Shown here: in pieces, positions 42,690 to 56,322 of the stretch | Position numbering within the stretch: position 1 is the first letter of the stretch | Layout of the letters: the number at the start of each line of letters is the position of its first letter | Source of the DNA: Cichorium intybus | Taxonomy: Eukaryota; Streptophyta; Magnoliopsida; Asterales; Asteraceae | Assembly: GCA_023525715.1 (NCBI GenBank) | Contig: CM042012.1 | Location: 43,999,441 to 44,063,440, forward strand | Length of the DNA: 64,000 bases | Direction: 5' to 3' | Made by a program: the position numbers and the translations under genes | Notes under the pieces: model-generated | Database searches by the model: none | What the model saw: the letters and a program-made list of their open reading frames with translations, nothing else | What the model was told of the DNA's origin: nothing

Positions 42690-45600
42690 ATGGATGATAA
42701 TAGAGGTCAAATGGATTGTCATGAGAAAACACTTTCAGTAAAAACACCGGGTGGTTCCCGAATTTTGATACGGGGTGAACGACGTTCCCGAAAGGTGCCG
42801 ATAGTATCATTGGTAACGGCTAGAAGATATATGGAAAGAGGAGGTGAATTGATTATGGCACATGTAATTTGTGCCGAATCAAAACATTCCAAAATTGAAG
42901 AGGTAGAAGTGGTTGGTGATTATCTCGATGTATTTCCAGATGATCTTCCAGGCTTACCACCGAGTCGGCAAGTTGAGTTTGTGATCGATGTTATACCCGG
43001 AGCGAAGCCGGTAGCTCGACCACCTTATCGGTTGGCACCTTCCGAGATGGAGGAATTAAAGAGACAGTTGCAAGAGTTATTGGAACTTGGATTCATTCGT
43101 CCGAGTTCGTCTCCGTGGGGTGCGCCTATACTTTTCGTGAAAAAGAAAGATGGTTCTATGAGAATGTGTATACATTATCGGGAGCTCAACAAGATTACTA
43201 TAAAGAATCGTTACCCGTTGTCGAGGATTGATGATTTGTTTGATCAACTATACGGAGCTACGTATTTTTCGAAGATTGATTTGAGATCCGGTTATCACCA
43301 GTTGAGAGTACAAGAAGTTGATATTCCGAAAACGGCTTTTCATACGAGGTATGGCCATTACAAGTTTTTAGTTATGCCATTTGGTTTGACTAATGCTCCG
43401 GCCGCTTTTTATGGATTTGATGAATCAAATTTGTCGTCCCTTTCTCGATAAATTTGTAATTGTATTTATTGACGACATTTTGATTTACTCAAAGAGCCGA
43501 GACGAGCATAGATTCCATTTACAACAAATGTTGGATCTTCTTCATAAGGAAAAGTTATATGCAAAATTTTCAAAATGTGAGTTTTGGTTACGGGAAATCC
43601 AATTTCTCGGCCATGTGATAAATAAAGATGGTATAAAAGTGGATCCGGCAAAGATCGAAGCTGTGATGAGTTGGGAGCCACCAAAGAGTCCAATGGAGGT
43701 TCGTAGTTTCTTGGGATTAGCGGGTTATTATCGGCGATTCGTTGAAAACGTTTCTCGAATCGCTACACCCCTAACCAAACTGACAAAGAAGACGGAGAAG
43801 TTTAGCTGGACTGAGGCGCAACAGTCAGCTTTTGAACAATTGAGAGATGGATTGTGTAAAGCTCCGGTGTTAGCATTGCCGCAAGGAGGGGAAGACTTTG
43901 TTCTCTATAGCGATGCCTCTTTAAGTGGTCTCGGATGTGTATTAATGCAAAGAGGACCTGTAATTGCTTATGCATTCCGACAACTTAAACCACACGAGAA
44001 AGCTTATCTGGTATACGATTTAGAATTGGCAGCGATAATTTTTGCGTTAAAGATGTGGCGACACTATCTTTATGGTGTGCGGTTTCAGATTTACACAGAT
44101 CACAAAAGTCTGAAGTACCTGTTCGATCAAAAGGAGTTAAATATGAGACAAAGACGGTGGATGGATTTGCTAAAAGATTATGATTGTGAAATACTTTACC
44201 ATCCCGGTAAAGCTAATGTGGTAGCGGATGCACTGAGTCGTAAAGAATCGCCTATTCGAGTTGTATCGGCTCGAATGGGAGTTGTGAGTCGATTGCCAGA
44301 GGTGATACGCAGATGTCAAAGAGAGGCTAAGGATCTAAAGAAAGAAAGAATGATTCGATATGTGGAGAAATTAGTAGAAAATGCGCAAGGAATCAAAACA
44401 TTTCAAGAGCGGGTTTGGGTTCCGAAACATGGCGAAGCGAGACAGTTGTTGCTAGAGGATGCTCACTGTACCAGATATTCGGTTCATCCAGGTAGTACGT
44501 GAATGTATCACACCCTAAAACCGTACTACTAGTGGCCCGGTATGAAACGAGATGTAGGACGCTATGTGGAAAATTGTTTGACATGTCTCCAAGTAAAAGC
44601 CAATCATCAGAAACCGTATGGAGCAGTACAACCTTTGCCAGTACCAATGAAGAAATGGGATGAAATCACTATGGATTTCATCACTAAGTTGCCCCGGACT
44701 CCTTAAGGATATGATTCCATATGGGTTATAATTGATAGATTAACGAAGTCGGCTCATTTCATTCCGATCAGAGAAGATTATCAAGTGTCAAAGTTAGCTG
44801 AAATCTATACCCGAGAAGTAGAAAGACGACATGGAGTGCCAACTTCAATAATTTCTGATAGAGACAGTCGTTTCAATTCGCATTTTTGGCAGAGTTTTTA
44901 GAAGCATTTTGGTACTAAAGCCCTGTTAAGTACCACGTATCATCCCCAGAAAGATGGACAGTCGGAAAGGACGATTCAAACACTTGAAGATATGTTACGA
45001 GCTTGCATAATTGATTTTGGAGGCAGTTGGGAAGATCACATGCCTTTAGTAGAGTTTGCTTATAATAACACCTATCATTCTAGTATACAGATGGCACCTT
45101 TTTAAGCTTTATATGGTGCACCGTGTCGAACACCAACATGTTGGACAGAGATTGGAGAGAAACCATTGGCGGGACCAGAAACTGTAGCTGAAACTGAGGA
45201 AAAGATACAAAGTATCCGTGAGCATATGCGAGTAGCTCAAAATCGCCAAAAATAATATGCAGACAAGAGAAGAAAGCCATTAGAGTTCCAAGTTGGAAAC
45301 ATGGTGATGTTAAAAGTGTCCCCGTGGAAAGGAGTAATTCGTTTTGGTAAAAGAGGGAAGTTGAGCCCGACATTTATCGGACCTTTTCGAGTCTTGGAGA
45401 AAATTGGAGCAGTTGCGTACAACCTTGAACTTCCTGATGAATTGTGAGGTATACACAATGTATTCCATGTGTCACACCTTAGAAAAACATTATATGATGA
45501 GTCTACTCGAGTACCTTTGGTCGGAGTTCAATTAGACGAGAAATTGAGATATCAAGAGATGTCGGAACGAATCTTAGACAAAAAGATCAAGAAGTTGCGA

Positions 45601-45748
45601 AATAAAGAAATTGGTGTGGTCAAAGTACAATGGCGACATCATAGAGGAACGGATGTCACTTGGGAAGCCGAGGAAGAGATGCGGTCAAAATATCCCTTTT
45701 TATTTCGAGAGATTCCGAGGACGGAATCTTTTGAAGGGGGTAAGAATT
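42690..45748 (+). pseudogene. pol: Chromovirus pol: RT, RNase H, integrase, chromodomain-like tail
   Basis: RT begins LGFIRPSSSPWGAPILFVKK (about 43090) and includes MPFGLTNAPAAF. At the T5 run 43406-43410 one extra base shifts the frame, and the rest (FIDDILIYSK onward) is in the frame of 43393-44502. RNase H is near 43905-44240 (YSDASLSGLGCVL, YTDHKSLKYL, VVADALSRKES). Integrase follows (NCLTCLQVKANH, MDFITKLP, ISDRDSRF, KDGQSERT), and the C-terminus has a chromo-like segment (WRHHRGTDVTWEAEEEM, about 45630-45685). In-frame stops lie at 44500, 44704, 44899, 45103, 45253 and 45445, so all of integrase is disabled. Confidence 0.92.
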
Positions 45749-47392
<1,644 letters not shown>

Positions 47393-47500
47393 ATTCTCCT
47401 TATGAATTCCTCTATGAGGTCTAGGAATTCCCCTTATGATGTCCTCTTATGAATTCCCTAATGATGTCTATGAATTCCCCGACGAGTACCCCGAGCAAGC
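47393..47500. repeat. Minisatellite, right part
   Basis: Continues the 38860-39295 array after the chromovirus (ATTCTCCTTATGAATTCC, ATGAGGTCTAGGAATTCC). Confidence 0.85.
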
Positions 47501-47763
47501 GGGGTCGTGACTTATCGTGTTACGATCATCCCTTTTTCATGTTGTGACGGTTGATTTTTATTCCAAATTTTAAAAGTTCAAGTTTTTATATTGCTACTTA
47601 TGCCCAATCTTTACTAAAAATTTCCAACACACTCACAATTTATGACCAAAGCATTTAATTTAAGTAATACATTCATCCATAATCCAAACATTCATTACCG
47701 TAAACTCTTTGAATCTAATTACATAATATTCATAATAAACCTTACGATAATTTGATGGTTACA
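47501..47763. other. LTR-like flank of the minisatellite
   Basis: A TCGTGTTACGATCATCCCTT block resembles a decayed copy of the CGCGTCGCGACCATCCCTT block at 38807. It may be the 5' end of a minus-strand LTR starting TGTAACCATCAAA at 47763. Non-coding. Confidence 0.35.
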
Positions 47764-48000
47764 ACTTGGTCGATGATTTCCGGGACGATAGGACAGATAG
47801 CTTCGATGGGCATTTACATGTTCTTGACATCGAACCCACTGAGGTTCGTAATACAACATATGTTTACTTTGATTTTTTTAAACTCAAACATTCTCAAAAT
47901 TGATGTGGAGTTTTCTTTATTTTTGCAGATTCATCAACGAGTTCCTTTGTACATTGGAAGCATAGAAGAAGTGGAAATTTTGCATAAGTATTTGGCTTAA
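47764..48000 (+). pseudogene. Chloroplast fructose-1,6-bisphosphatase, last two exons only
   Basis: Partial exon about 47766-47843 (frame reads DSFDGHLHVLDIEPTE), then intron 47844-47928 (GTTCGT ... TTTTTGCAG), then exon 47929-48000 (IHQRVPLYIGSIEEVEILHK and the final YLA plus stop). The ending PTE/IHQRVPLYIGS followed by an EEVE...KYLA terminus is characteristic of plastid FBPase, the Calvin-cycle enzyme that hydrolyses fructose 1,6-bisphosphate. Everything upstream, including the catalytic core, is missing, and 47763 looks like an LTR edge. It is a gene fragment, not a functional gene. I see no rest of the gene in the window. Confidence 0.72.
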
Positions 48001-49866
48001 ACGTGAAAAACTAAAAGAAATTAACATTTATTTTTACTTATGTGTTTCGAGATTGCTTCGCTTCAAATAAAACGTTATCGATAAACGATCAAAATTTATA
48101 GGTGGTGGTTGTTGAAGGTATACAGGGTGCCAATGGTGACCGGTGACGGTTGTAGGATCTTTGAACAAGAAAGGATAAGTGTGGGTAAGATTGGTGGGTC
48201 TTCTAATTTTTTAAATAAAAAATATATAATAAAAAAATAAAACATTAATTTTAACATGAGTTAACGAATTTAAACTAATGATGTTGAATAAATCGACGAC
48301 ACATAACCAAAAAGACAACTGCAAATTTAAAGACCGAAACCTAAGTTTTTTTGACATATAGGGGACCCAAATTTATAGTTTCTATAAAGGAATTAATATC
48401 TTTAGAGGTATAGAGATATTTATGGGTGATGATATTTCCATTCCTTTATTTTATCAACCTAAGAGCCTTTTGACTTTCTTGTCTTTTTCTTTTATTAACA
48501 AAAATGTGAGGGAGAAAGAAATAAGTCAAATGCTACACTCTTATCGATATACTTTTTTGTTTCCTGTTTAGCAATCGAAGATAAAATGAAACTAAAATCA
48601 ACCTCTTTTCTTATTTATCATCAAATCCACACTAACCAATGTGTATCACAACAATCTGTAACAGAATTACTTTCTTTCGAGCTAATGCATATCAGAATAC
48701 AATGTTCAAACAAATACATATAAAATAATAATAAAATATTACAAAGCATTCATCCTACTTCAATTGCATATCATCACTTGAAAAGTTGGACATGCCTAAA
48801 TATAACTATCCTTTTCCTCTTTCTCGAGAAAATCAAGCCAAAAATAGAAAAAGGTATTAAAGCATGACATCAAGACATGTAATATTTGTTTGTTTTGTAT
48901 TGCAATCCCTCACAACATTTACAATAATAGTTTGATTCAAAAATAAAGCTCTCCTGTAACAAGAATTAACATCTATGGACTATACCAAACAACTATAGGA
49001 GGCCTTCATATACTTACTGTGACTTCGTTTTCAATTTATGTATTTGATAATAAAAAGCTGGGGCAAAAAAAATCAAAAAACTCTTGTCTAAAGTGGATGG
49101 ATAAAATAATAGAATAGAAATATCATCACCCATATTTACATATGCACCGAGCGTTTGTTTCTCATGAAATTAATAACTCTATTCAAATAAGTAATAAAGC
49201 TTTTTCACTTCGGTAATACTTTGCCATTTTAAATATTTCTAACATTTATCGGTCATTTGTTCTGTATTATGAGAAATAAAATTTATGGATGTCACATCGA
49301 CTATCCAATAAAGATCTATAAATGAAATTTTACAAATAATTATAATACCATTTGGAACTGAAATCAATGTGACACACAACTATAGCAATAGTTCTTTTGA
49401 AACTATAGCGAATAGCCGAGGCAGTGCTATATACACTGAATCGTTTTTGTGTAGGAAAGCACCTACATCCGTTGCATCGGAAAGCATCTATATTTTCCGC
49501 ATGTTTTATGCAAATGTGAATATCACATAGTGCTAAAACCTTGTCTCAGAGTTAAAAAACGATTATTTAAACGTATTCTTTGATATATATACGAATACCT
49601 CATTGATTTGAATTAAAGTAGTAAGTAAAGTCAGATATTTTCTTTGATGTAAATAAATAAAATTCAAACAGAATATACTTTGTGGGGGTTGCATATAACA
49701 ATATTACATCTTCATTTGAAATAATATGTATTAAATATAAACAATTAATGAAAAACATATTTATTCAAAGATGAAAATCTTCATGAAATAAAAAAATATA
49801 TAAAAAAACACACAAAAGAAGTGTTATTCCAATTATACGCCTGATACAAAAGTAGTGTTATTATAA
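48001..49866. other. Intergenic, nothing recognised
   Basis: 1.9 kb of A/T-rich sequence without coding or clear repeat structure. The right end holds the 3' UTR of the chitinase gene (minus). Confidence 0.55.
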
Positions 49867-50775
49867 CTATAGACTTGATACAATTGATGAGCTATACCCG
49901 CTTTGGTCATCCCAAAACTTTGACCACAACATTACTCCGCCATATTTGGGAGACTTCTTGATCACTGGAAGGATTTGAGATGTCAACACCTCCGCCGGAA
50001 TAAACCCACTTCCGGCTGCCTGTGTTGCTGCCGGGAGGCCCAGAAATAACTTTTTTATCCTTAGCGACTTTGACCAAACGTTCCATGAGTTGATCAAATT
50101 TGTAATGTTACCGTTATACTGACACGGAGGGTTATTATAAAACTGAACCCACACGTAGTCAAAAAGTCCGGTATTTAAAGCTGACCCCATCAGCCTATCT
50201 GGAAATGGGCATTGTGGGGCCCCTGTTATATATACTTTTTGACCCCTTTTACAGTAAGATTTCAGATATCGAACTAGGTCACTGTAGAACTGTGATGATC
50301 CTTGTTCGATATCAAAATCGATGCCGTCTAGTGCGGCATCGCCAAGGGGGCGAAACACAGATGATGATTTGCCTCCTAAGAAAGCGTTCCATAAGTATAA
50401 GGAAACATTTTTGGCGTCTAGTTTTGAAGACAGTGAATAGGTACCGATGCCACCACCGATGGCCAACATGAGCTTAACACCTTGTTTTTGGCAACTACGG
50501 ATTTGGCTGCTTAATGATACGCATCCTCCGCTTGCTGGATCACAATGTCCGGCTAGGTTAAGGCTTGGGGTTGCGCCATTACCGAATACATTAAGGAAGG
50601 CTACGTTTACATAAGGGAATTTTCCGGTGGCACATGTTTGAGCTAGAGTTCCTTCATTGCCGTTTTGTCCCCAGTAGATTGCGATGCCGGCACCTTTGGT
50701 GGAGGAGATTTGGGCGGCGGATAGGCTGAGGAGGAGAAGGAGAAGGGGGATGGATTTAGGAGATTTTGAAGCCAT
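49867..50775 (-). CDS. Class III acidic endochitinase (GH18, hevamine type)
   Basis: 302 residues, intronless, intact. It hydrolyses beta-1,4 links of chitin (and probably peptidoglycan) and is usually secreted to the apoplast or vacuole in defence. Residues 1-27 are a signal peptide (leucine-rich core IPLLLLLLSLSAA). The mature chain starts near GAGIAIYWGQNGNEG. The GH18 catalytic motif DGIDFDIE is at about 148-155, and its Glu would be mature residue 127, as in hevamine. The conserved Cys of the three hevamine disulfides have counterparts (TCATG, GHCDP, GGCVSL, QCPFP, PPCQYN). The ATG at 50775 was chosen over an in-frame one at 50862 because it starts the signal peptide and a TATA box lies between the two. 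Length is typical for the family. It is the only clearly functional host gene here. Confidence 0.95.
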   Translation of the reverse strand: MASKSPKSIPLLLLLLSLSAAQISSTKGAGIAIYWGQNGNEGTLAQTCATGKFPYVNVAFLNVFGNGATPSLNLAGHCDPASGGCVSLSSQIRSCQKQGVKLMLAIGGGIGTYSLSSKLDAKNVSLYLWNAFLGGKSSSVFRPLGDAALDGIDFDIEQGSSQFYSDLVRYLKSYCKRGQKVYITGAPQCPFPDRLMGSALNTGLFDYVWVQFYNNPPCQYNGNITNLINSWNVWSKSLRIKKLFLGLPAATQAAGSGFIPAEVLTSQILPVIKKSPKYGGVMLWSKFWDDQSGYSSSIVSSL

Positions 50776-50807
50776 TTTTTGTTGCAAGAATATGGGGTGG
50801 TGGTGGT

Positions 50808-50821
50808 AGCGTATATATAAT
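50808..50821 (-). promoter_or_regulatory. TATA box of the chitinase gene
   Basis: On the minus strand TTATATATACG lies about 36-46 bp upstream of the chosen ATG, giving a very short 5' UTR and making the upstream ATG at 50862 unlikely to be used. Confidence 0.65.
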
Positions 50822-50862
50822 AAGATGAGAAGTGGGCACGTTGACTTATTTAATGTAAACAA

Positions 50863-52399
50863 AATAGGACCACCGCCGGCCGCCCGTGGGAAGTGCGTGT
50901 GATCACCATGCCAACATAAACCTCATCCAATTGGTCGCCAGGAACGAGTCACGATTTGCTGCTTCTTTTGTCATATGAAAAACCACGTATAATAAGTCGT
51001 ATTAAAAATCTTAAGAATTTTTTAGAACTAAGTACATGTAGAATGATCGTGTTTTTCAGTTAATTAATATTTTAGGAAACGTATGGTTAAAATCAACATT
51101 CAGTACCTTATATTATAAATTTACAAGACCTGGTTAGTTGAAATAGAACTTAATTTATTTTGACTAGCTATCGTAGAATTTTAAACCTTAAGTTTAAAAA
51201 TATTTTCTTAGATGGAAATTAACTGAAAAATAAAAGTTTGTGATACATGTAATTTGTCTTTTTTTTTCTAATAGTAAACTTGCTCTTATTTTTCATGTTT
51301 GTGCTTGTACTTCTAACTAAATTGTTCAAATTCTTGTATGTGTCCGGAATGTTAAAGGTAAGCGAACTTATGCTAATGTTATCCATGCAATTTCTATGGA
51401 AACTAATTGTTATATTGTTTAAAATATTTAACAAGAGAATGTCAAAACAGATTTCGCTGATAATTTTATTGGAAGTTACTAATACTTATTAAGTTTTTGA
51501 CAAATTCCTCTAGTGATAATTGTTTGGTTTGTGGTTTGAAGGAGTCTTCACTTATTAAATAAATAATGTCAAAAGTATGCTTTTAGGCCCATCATCTAAA
51601 GTCTAGTCAACCATTAAGCAAGTTGCCATCTCTTTAATGTTCTTAAACTAAATATAACTGTAAACTATATTTTTTTTCTTTTGCAAAGTCCTAATTCTGA
51701 CAATGTTATTTGGGACGGTTCTATCGGGTTTTGATGTTTGTTTGAATTAATGCAAAACAGTTGACCTATTTCGTTCTCAATGTGTGAAAAGGGTCATCGC
51801 TAGAAGTATGAGATGCAAAATTGTAAATAAACATCATATATTTATCTTTGACTGTGTTATAGTCTTGACGTGGTGTAATCACTATGCTCGATATTAATCA
51901 TTAGAACATTCGCATGATATTTTCTTATTATATAAAATGCAAGAAAATTTGTTGTCGATCGTATATTAACACTGACAAAAATGTTGTAAGGTATAATCGA
52001 TAGTCCATACACATCAGGCGATTTTTTTTTTGGAGTGTAGTTTAAACTGACAAAAAGCACCAATCAACTTACTGAAATTATATTTTATTATTTAATAAAA
52101 AAATTATAAAACAAATAATACCGTCTCTTGACATATTATATCGGTTACATATAGTTTAGTGATCAAATTTATTAAGATGCCGTTAGACATGCAAGTCAAG
52201 AGCTCAAGTCCCCCGCTTGCGCCATACTTCACGGGATCGGTATCGAATAAAAACATTAGGATAAGCGACAACTTTTAATTATTGTATTATGAATTTTAGC
52301 CATCAGTTTGTTTTTGTATTAGATTAATATTTTGTGTTTTCTTCCATTTAATAGAAAGTTTAATTGTTTATGACGACACTACATTATTGTTGTATTAAA
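50863..52399. other. Chitinase upstream region and intergenic sequence
   Basis: A/T-rich. The first few hundred bases are presumably the chitinase promoter. Nothing else recognised except a weak SINE candidate at about 52150-52270. Confidence 0.5.
52150..52270 (+). repeat. Possible tRNA-derived SINE head
   Basis: TAGTTTAGTGATCAAA followed about 45 bp later by GAGCTCAAGTCCC resembles pol III A and B boxes of tRNA-derived SINEs. No tail or duplication was confirmed. Confidence 0.25.
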
Positions 52400-52821
52400 A
52401 ACTAAAAACAGAATAGAAATGAAGATGAGAAATAAGTAGTTGTGAAATTGCATTAGCTCGACACTGTTACATCGAAGCTACTTATGTATAGAGAAAACCA
52501 ATCAACTAGCATAACTGATTAAGGAGTAACCAACTAACAGAATATAAGATGTATTACAATTTCACCCTTATACTCTAATATTCCCCTTCGAGATGGAAGT
52601 GAAGAATAGATGTTCTTCAAGGCCATCTTGGACAAAAAAGGCATCAACTTGGAAGGATGAGGTGGCTTAGTGAACATATTAGATAGTTGAAATGTCGATG
52701 TATAGGCATGAGTTTGATAGATTTGTTAACAACCTTTTATGAATGAAATGATTGTCGATTTCGATGTGATTCATGCGTTCACAAAAGACTGGATTCAATG
52801 CAATTTGTAAAGCATATTTCT
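52400..52821 (-). pseudogene. Old Copia, RNase H C-terminus and 3' region
   Basis: On the minus strand the decayed frame reads ALQIALNPVFCERMNHIEID then FIHKR, the end of Copia RNase H, followed by a purine tract (about 52580-52590) and an LTR-like tail. The continuation upstream is at 60592-61140, on the other side of Copia C. Confidence 0.65.
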
Positions 52822-53302
52822 TGTTATGAATGAATTATATCGACAATAAAATAAAATAATAATACGATAAAGAAAAATAAATGTGGACACAAGAATTTAA
52901 CGTAAAAAAACCCTTTCGGGAAAAAACCACGGGCACAACCGATGATGATCAATATATGAGAAAAATGAAGATGTTACAAGATTTGGAACTGAAAAATATA
53001 TATATCTCTCTATTTTCTTTTTAATACACAGAGCCTCACAATATATATCTATGTATATATATCACTCAAAATGGTTTTTTTTTAACGATTTCATTTGGAA
53101 AATGATCATCCCTATTTATAGGGATGATCAGCCGAAAACTCGCCGTGATAATTGGAAAAGAATTGTAGGCGTTCAAAAGGTGCCGTATAAAATTCCACGT
53201 TCAAAACTCATCTTGCATTTGAGTTTGATTACTATTCATGTGGGGCCCACATGAAAATAATTCTTCCTTTTACTTTTGCTTTTTTGAAAGGCATCTTTCA
53301 CA
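52822..53302 (-). repeat. 3' LTR of Copia C (481 bp)
   Basis: On the minus strand it begins TGTGAAAGATGCC and ends ATTCATAACA. Confidence 0.92.
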
Positions 53303-53413
53303 ATCTCCACCTTGACTTTAAAAAGCAATAAGTAATCAAACTTCACCTTGAGACGAATTTCCACTTGTAGAACTCTTCATTATAAAATCATCGTGTGCCG
53401 ACAATCCTTGGAA

Positions 53414-54538
53414 TTAGATTGTCATACCAACCAAGCTTGAGCAAAGTTCAAACTTAGTTGCTGGAACCGGCTTCGTCATCATATCCGCCGGATTGTCATG
53501 AGTGCTAATCTTTTGAACTCGAATATCACCTTTGGAAATAACATCTCGAATAAAGTGATAACGTACATCAATATGTTTCGTCCTCTCATGAAACATTTGA
53601 TCTTTTGTGAGATAAATAGCACTTTGACTATCACAAAAAATCTTTGTAGGAGATGTGTCTCCACAAAGTTCACTGTATAAATTTCTTAACCAAATAGCTT
53701 CTTTGCAAACTTCAGAAATTGCCATGTACTCTGCTTCAGTTGTGGATAAGGCAACAGTGGTCTGTAGACTTGCCTTCCAACTCACAGCACATCCACCAAT
53801 GGTAAAGACATAACCTGTCAAAGATCTTCTTTTGTCCAAATCTCCAGCATAATCAGAATCTACATAGCCCACCAGTCCTTCACCAGAACTTCCAAATTGT
53901 AAACATGCATTGGAAGTACCGCATAAATACCTAAGAATCCATTGAACAGCTTTCCAATGCTCTTTTCCTGGGTTAGCCATATATCTGCTAACAACACTTT
54001 AAGCGTGAGATAAATCAGGGCGAGAACATACCATGGCATACATTAGAGAACCAACTGCACTAGAATACGGAACTTTCGCCATGTTATTAATTTCATCATC
54101 TATCTTTGGACAATATGCAGAAGACAGTTTGAAATGTGCAGCTAATGGAGTACTCACTGGCTTGGCGTTATGCATGTTGAATCTTTGAAGAACTTTCTCA
54201 ATATACCTCTTTTGACTTAGGTATAGTTTTCCATGCTGTCTGTTACGAGTAATTTCCATACCAAGAATTTTCTTGGCTGGACCTAAGTCCGTCATTTCAA
54301 ACTCTTTGCTTAGTTGTGTTTTCAGTTTTGCTATCTCTAGTTTATCTTTCGCAGCAATCAATATATCATCAACATAAAGAAACAGATATATTGATGAACC
54401 ATTGACTGACTTAAAATAAACACAACTATCATAATCTGATCTTTTAAAATTTTGAGATAGCATAAAAGAGTCAAACCTCTTATACCATTGCCTTGGGGAC
54501 TGTTTTAACCCATAAAGAGATTTCTTCAATCTATATAC
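53414..54538 (-). pseudogene. pol: Copia C RT C-terminal part and RNase H
   Basis: Continues the polyprotein from 57189. On the minus strand: VYRLKKSLYGLKQSPRQW, LFLYVDDILIAAK (RT active site), then SRPDLSHA and a TAA at 53999-54001. It reopens in the same frame with RYMANPGKEHW, GYVDSDYAGD (RNase H Asp), STTEAEYMAI, IFCDSQSAIYL, HIDVRYHFI, NPADMMTKPV and a stop at 53414. Only the nested LTR and this one stop interrupt it. Confidence 0.93.
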
Positions 54539-55129
54539 TGTAACACCCGGCTTTTAAAACAAAACACCCCTGAAAAATTTTTCATTTAAAACCAAGGTTT
54601 CAATACATAAAACCATAACAAAGGGGTATATTTTAATAATCACGGGTACAAGTGTATCAAGGAGAGTATAAAATACCATAGTCTCCTTTGAAGCCGGGCT
54701 GCTACAGACAGCATCTACAAGTCCACTTCTTGAGTCACGGACTTTATCCTTACCCTTATCAGGGTTATGCTAACCTGCAGGGACATTTAACAAACGGTAT
54801 GAGCTACAAAGCTCAGTGAGTAATCTTATCTGCAAATAACATGTACAATAATACAATCATATATCTGTCTGGATATCGAATCCAAACTCCTAGCCTTACT
54901 GGCTGACCATATATCTCCTAGGATTTCACATCCTAATCTGTAGCCCTACAGGCTGAATCATGAGATCATGTGATTTTCAAATCACATTAGACAATTGTAT
55001 ACTTTATCATATCCCGTTTGTTATTTGCATACCAATCTAATCCATTCTATACCATTTCTGTCCCATCTTTCTTAGTCATAATTGACTATACCGTATATCA
55101 TGACTATATAAGTCATATCATTTGTCATG

Positions 55130-55760
55130 GCTATGCTAGCCGCACCAAAACATTTCCAGCGTATGAATCGTAGCCCGAAAGCCGCACCAGTTAGGGTTCA
55201 ACAACCCGAAATCATAGCCACAAGGCCGCACCGTTTCTATATAATAATGTCATAGCCATATAGGCTGCACCAATTGGATATAACATCCAGAATCATAGCC
55301 GTATAGGCCGCACCAGAATATCATAGCCCGAAGGCCGCACCAGAATATCATAGCCCGAAGGCCGCACCGTTTGGATATAGCATTCAATATCATAGCCACA
55401 AGTAGCCGCACCATCTATTAACAGTTTCTTTCACGATCAATTATGGCTCACGGGTTAGCCCGCTGTTGCCTTGGCTCACGGGTTAGCCCGCTGTTGCCTA
55501 GACTCACGGCTCCGTTCTTGTCATCGCAATGACTCATGGCTTATCCGGTCTTGTCTATATAGGTTTGACTCACAGCTCCGTTCTTATCTGTTATAGACTC
55601 ACGGCTTATCTGGTATTGTCATATCATTGATATTGACTGACTCACAGCTCCGTTCTTGTCTATAATAGACTCACGGCTTATCTGGTATTGTCATGTCATT
55701 ATTGTTGACTCACAGCTCCGTTCTTGTCTTTATCAGACTCACGACTTATCTGGTATTGTC
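55130..55760. repeat. Two tandem-repeat arrays inside the solo LTR
   Basis: 55130-55420: repeats of CATAGCC(C)GAAGGCCGCACC at about 28-60-bp spacing. 55440-55760: GACTCACGGCTTATCTGGT alternating with GACTCACAGCTCCGTTCTTG at about 35-50 bp. Confidence 0.8.
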
Positions 55761-56242
55761 TTTTACATATATCTTCATAGTTGTCATTTTCGTCCCTCGA
55801 AGCTGTTTCAACCTGTAACAGTTCAATCATCATATATCATATATGATATCAGTGAGATTACTCACCTTGTTGCTTGCTACCACTAGCTTTCGTCGTTTCT
55901 TGACTTGCAATGTATTCCGTAAGATTTTGTCCCGTACCTATAATTCCATTATTTCACAATAATTATAGGTTAATATACCATTTCAGTTGGTTATAATGCA
56001 CAAGAGTCTAACATAAGACCAATTCCAAGCATTAACCATTGGTATATAATTTATCACACTTCCCGAAATACGCGTATTCTACTACAGTACTTTCGGGAGG
56101 TCGTATTCGTATTCCGATAATTTTCTATGAAGTTTTACAACATATTAAACCTATGTTTAAAATTTCAGGTCAATCGAATAAGCCTAGCATTAAAATCAAA
56201 CTTGGAAAATTCACAGAAAACAATTTGGTTTCTGCCCAGGGC

Positions 56243-56322
56243 TCGAGTCGCGACCAGACCAGTGCTCGAGTCGCAAAGGACCCTCTTCGAGTCGCGAGGG
56301 ACCCTCTGCTCGAGTCGCGAGC
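56243..56322 (-). repeat. Four GAGTCGCGA cores in the solo LTR
   Basis: GAGTCGCGA or GAGTCGCAA starts at 56245, 56268, 56289 and 56312, spaced 21-23 bp. They are about 530 bp downstream of the minus-strand TATA box. Confidence 0.75.

Noticed and set aside
50776..50862. N-terminal extension of the chitinase from the ATG at 50862
   Set aside because: A TATA box lies between the two ATGs, and the signal peptide starts at the 50775 ATG, as in homologues.
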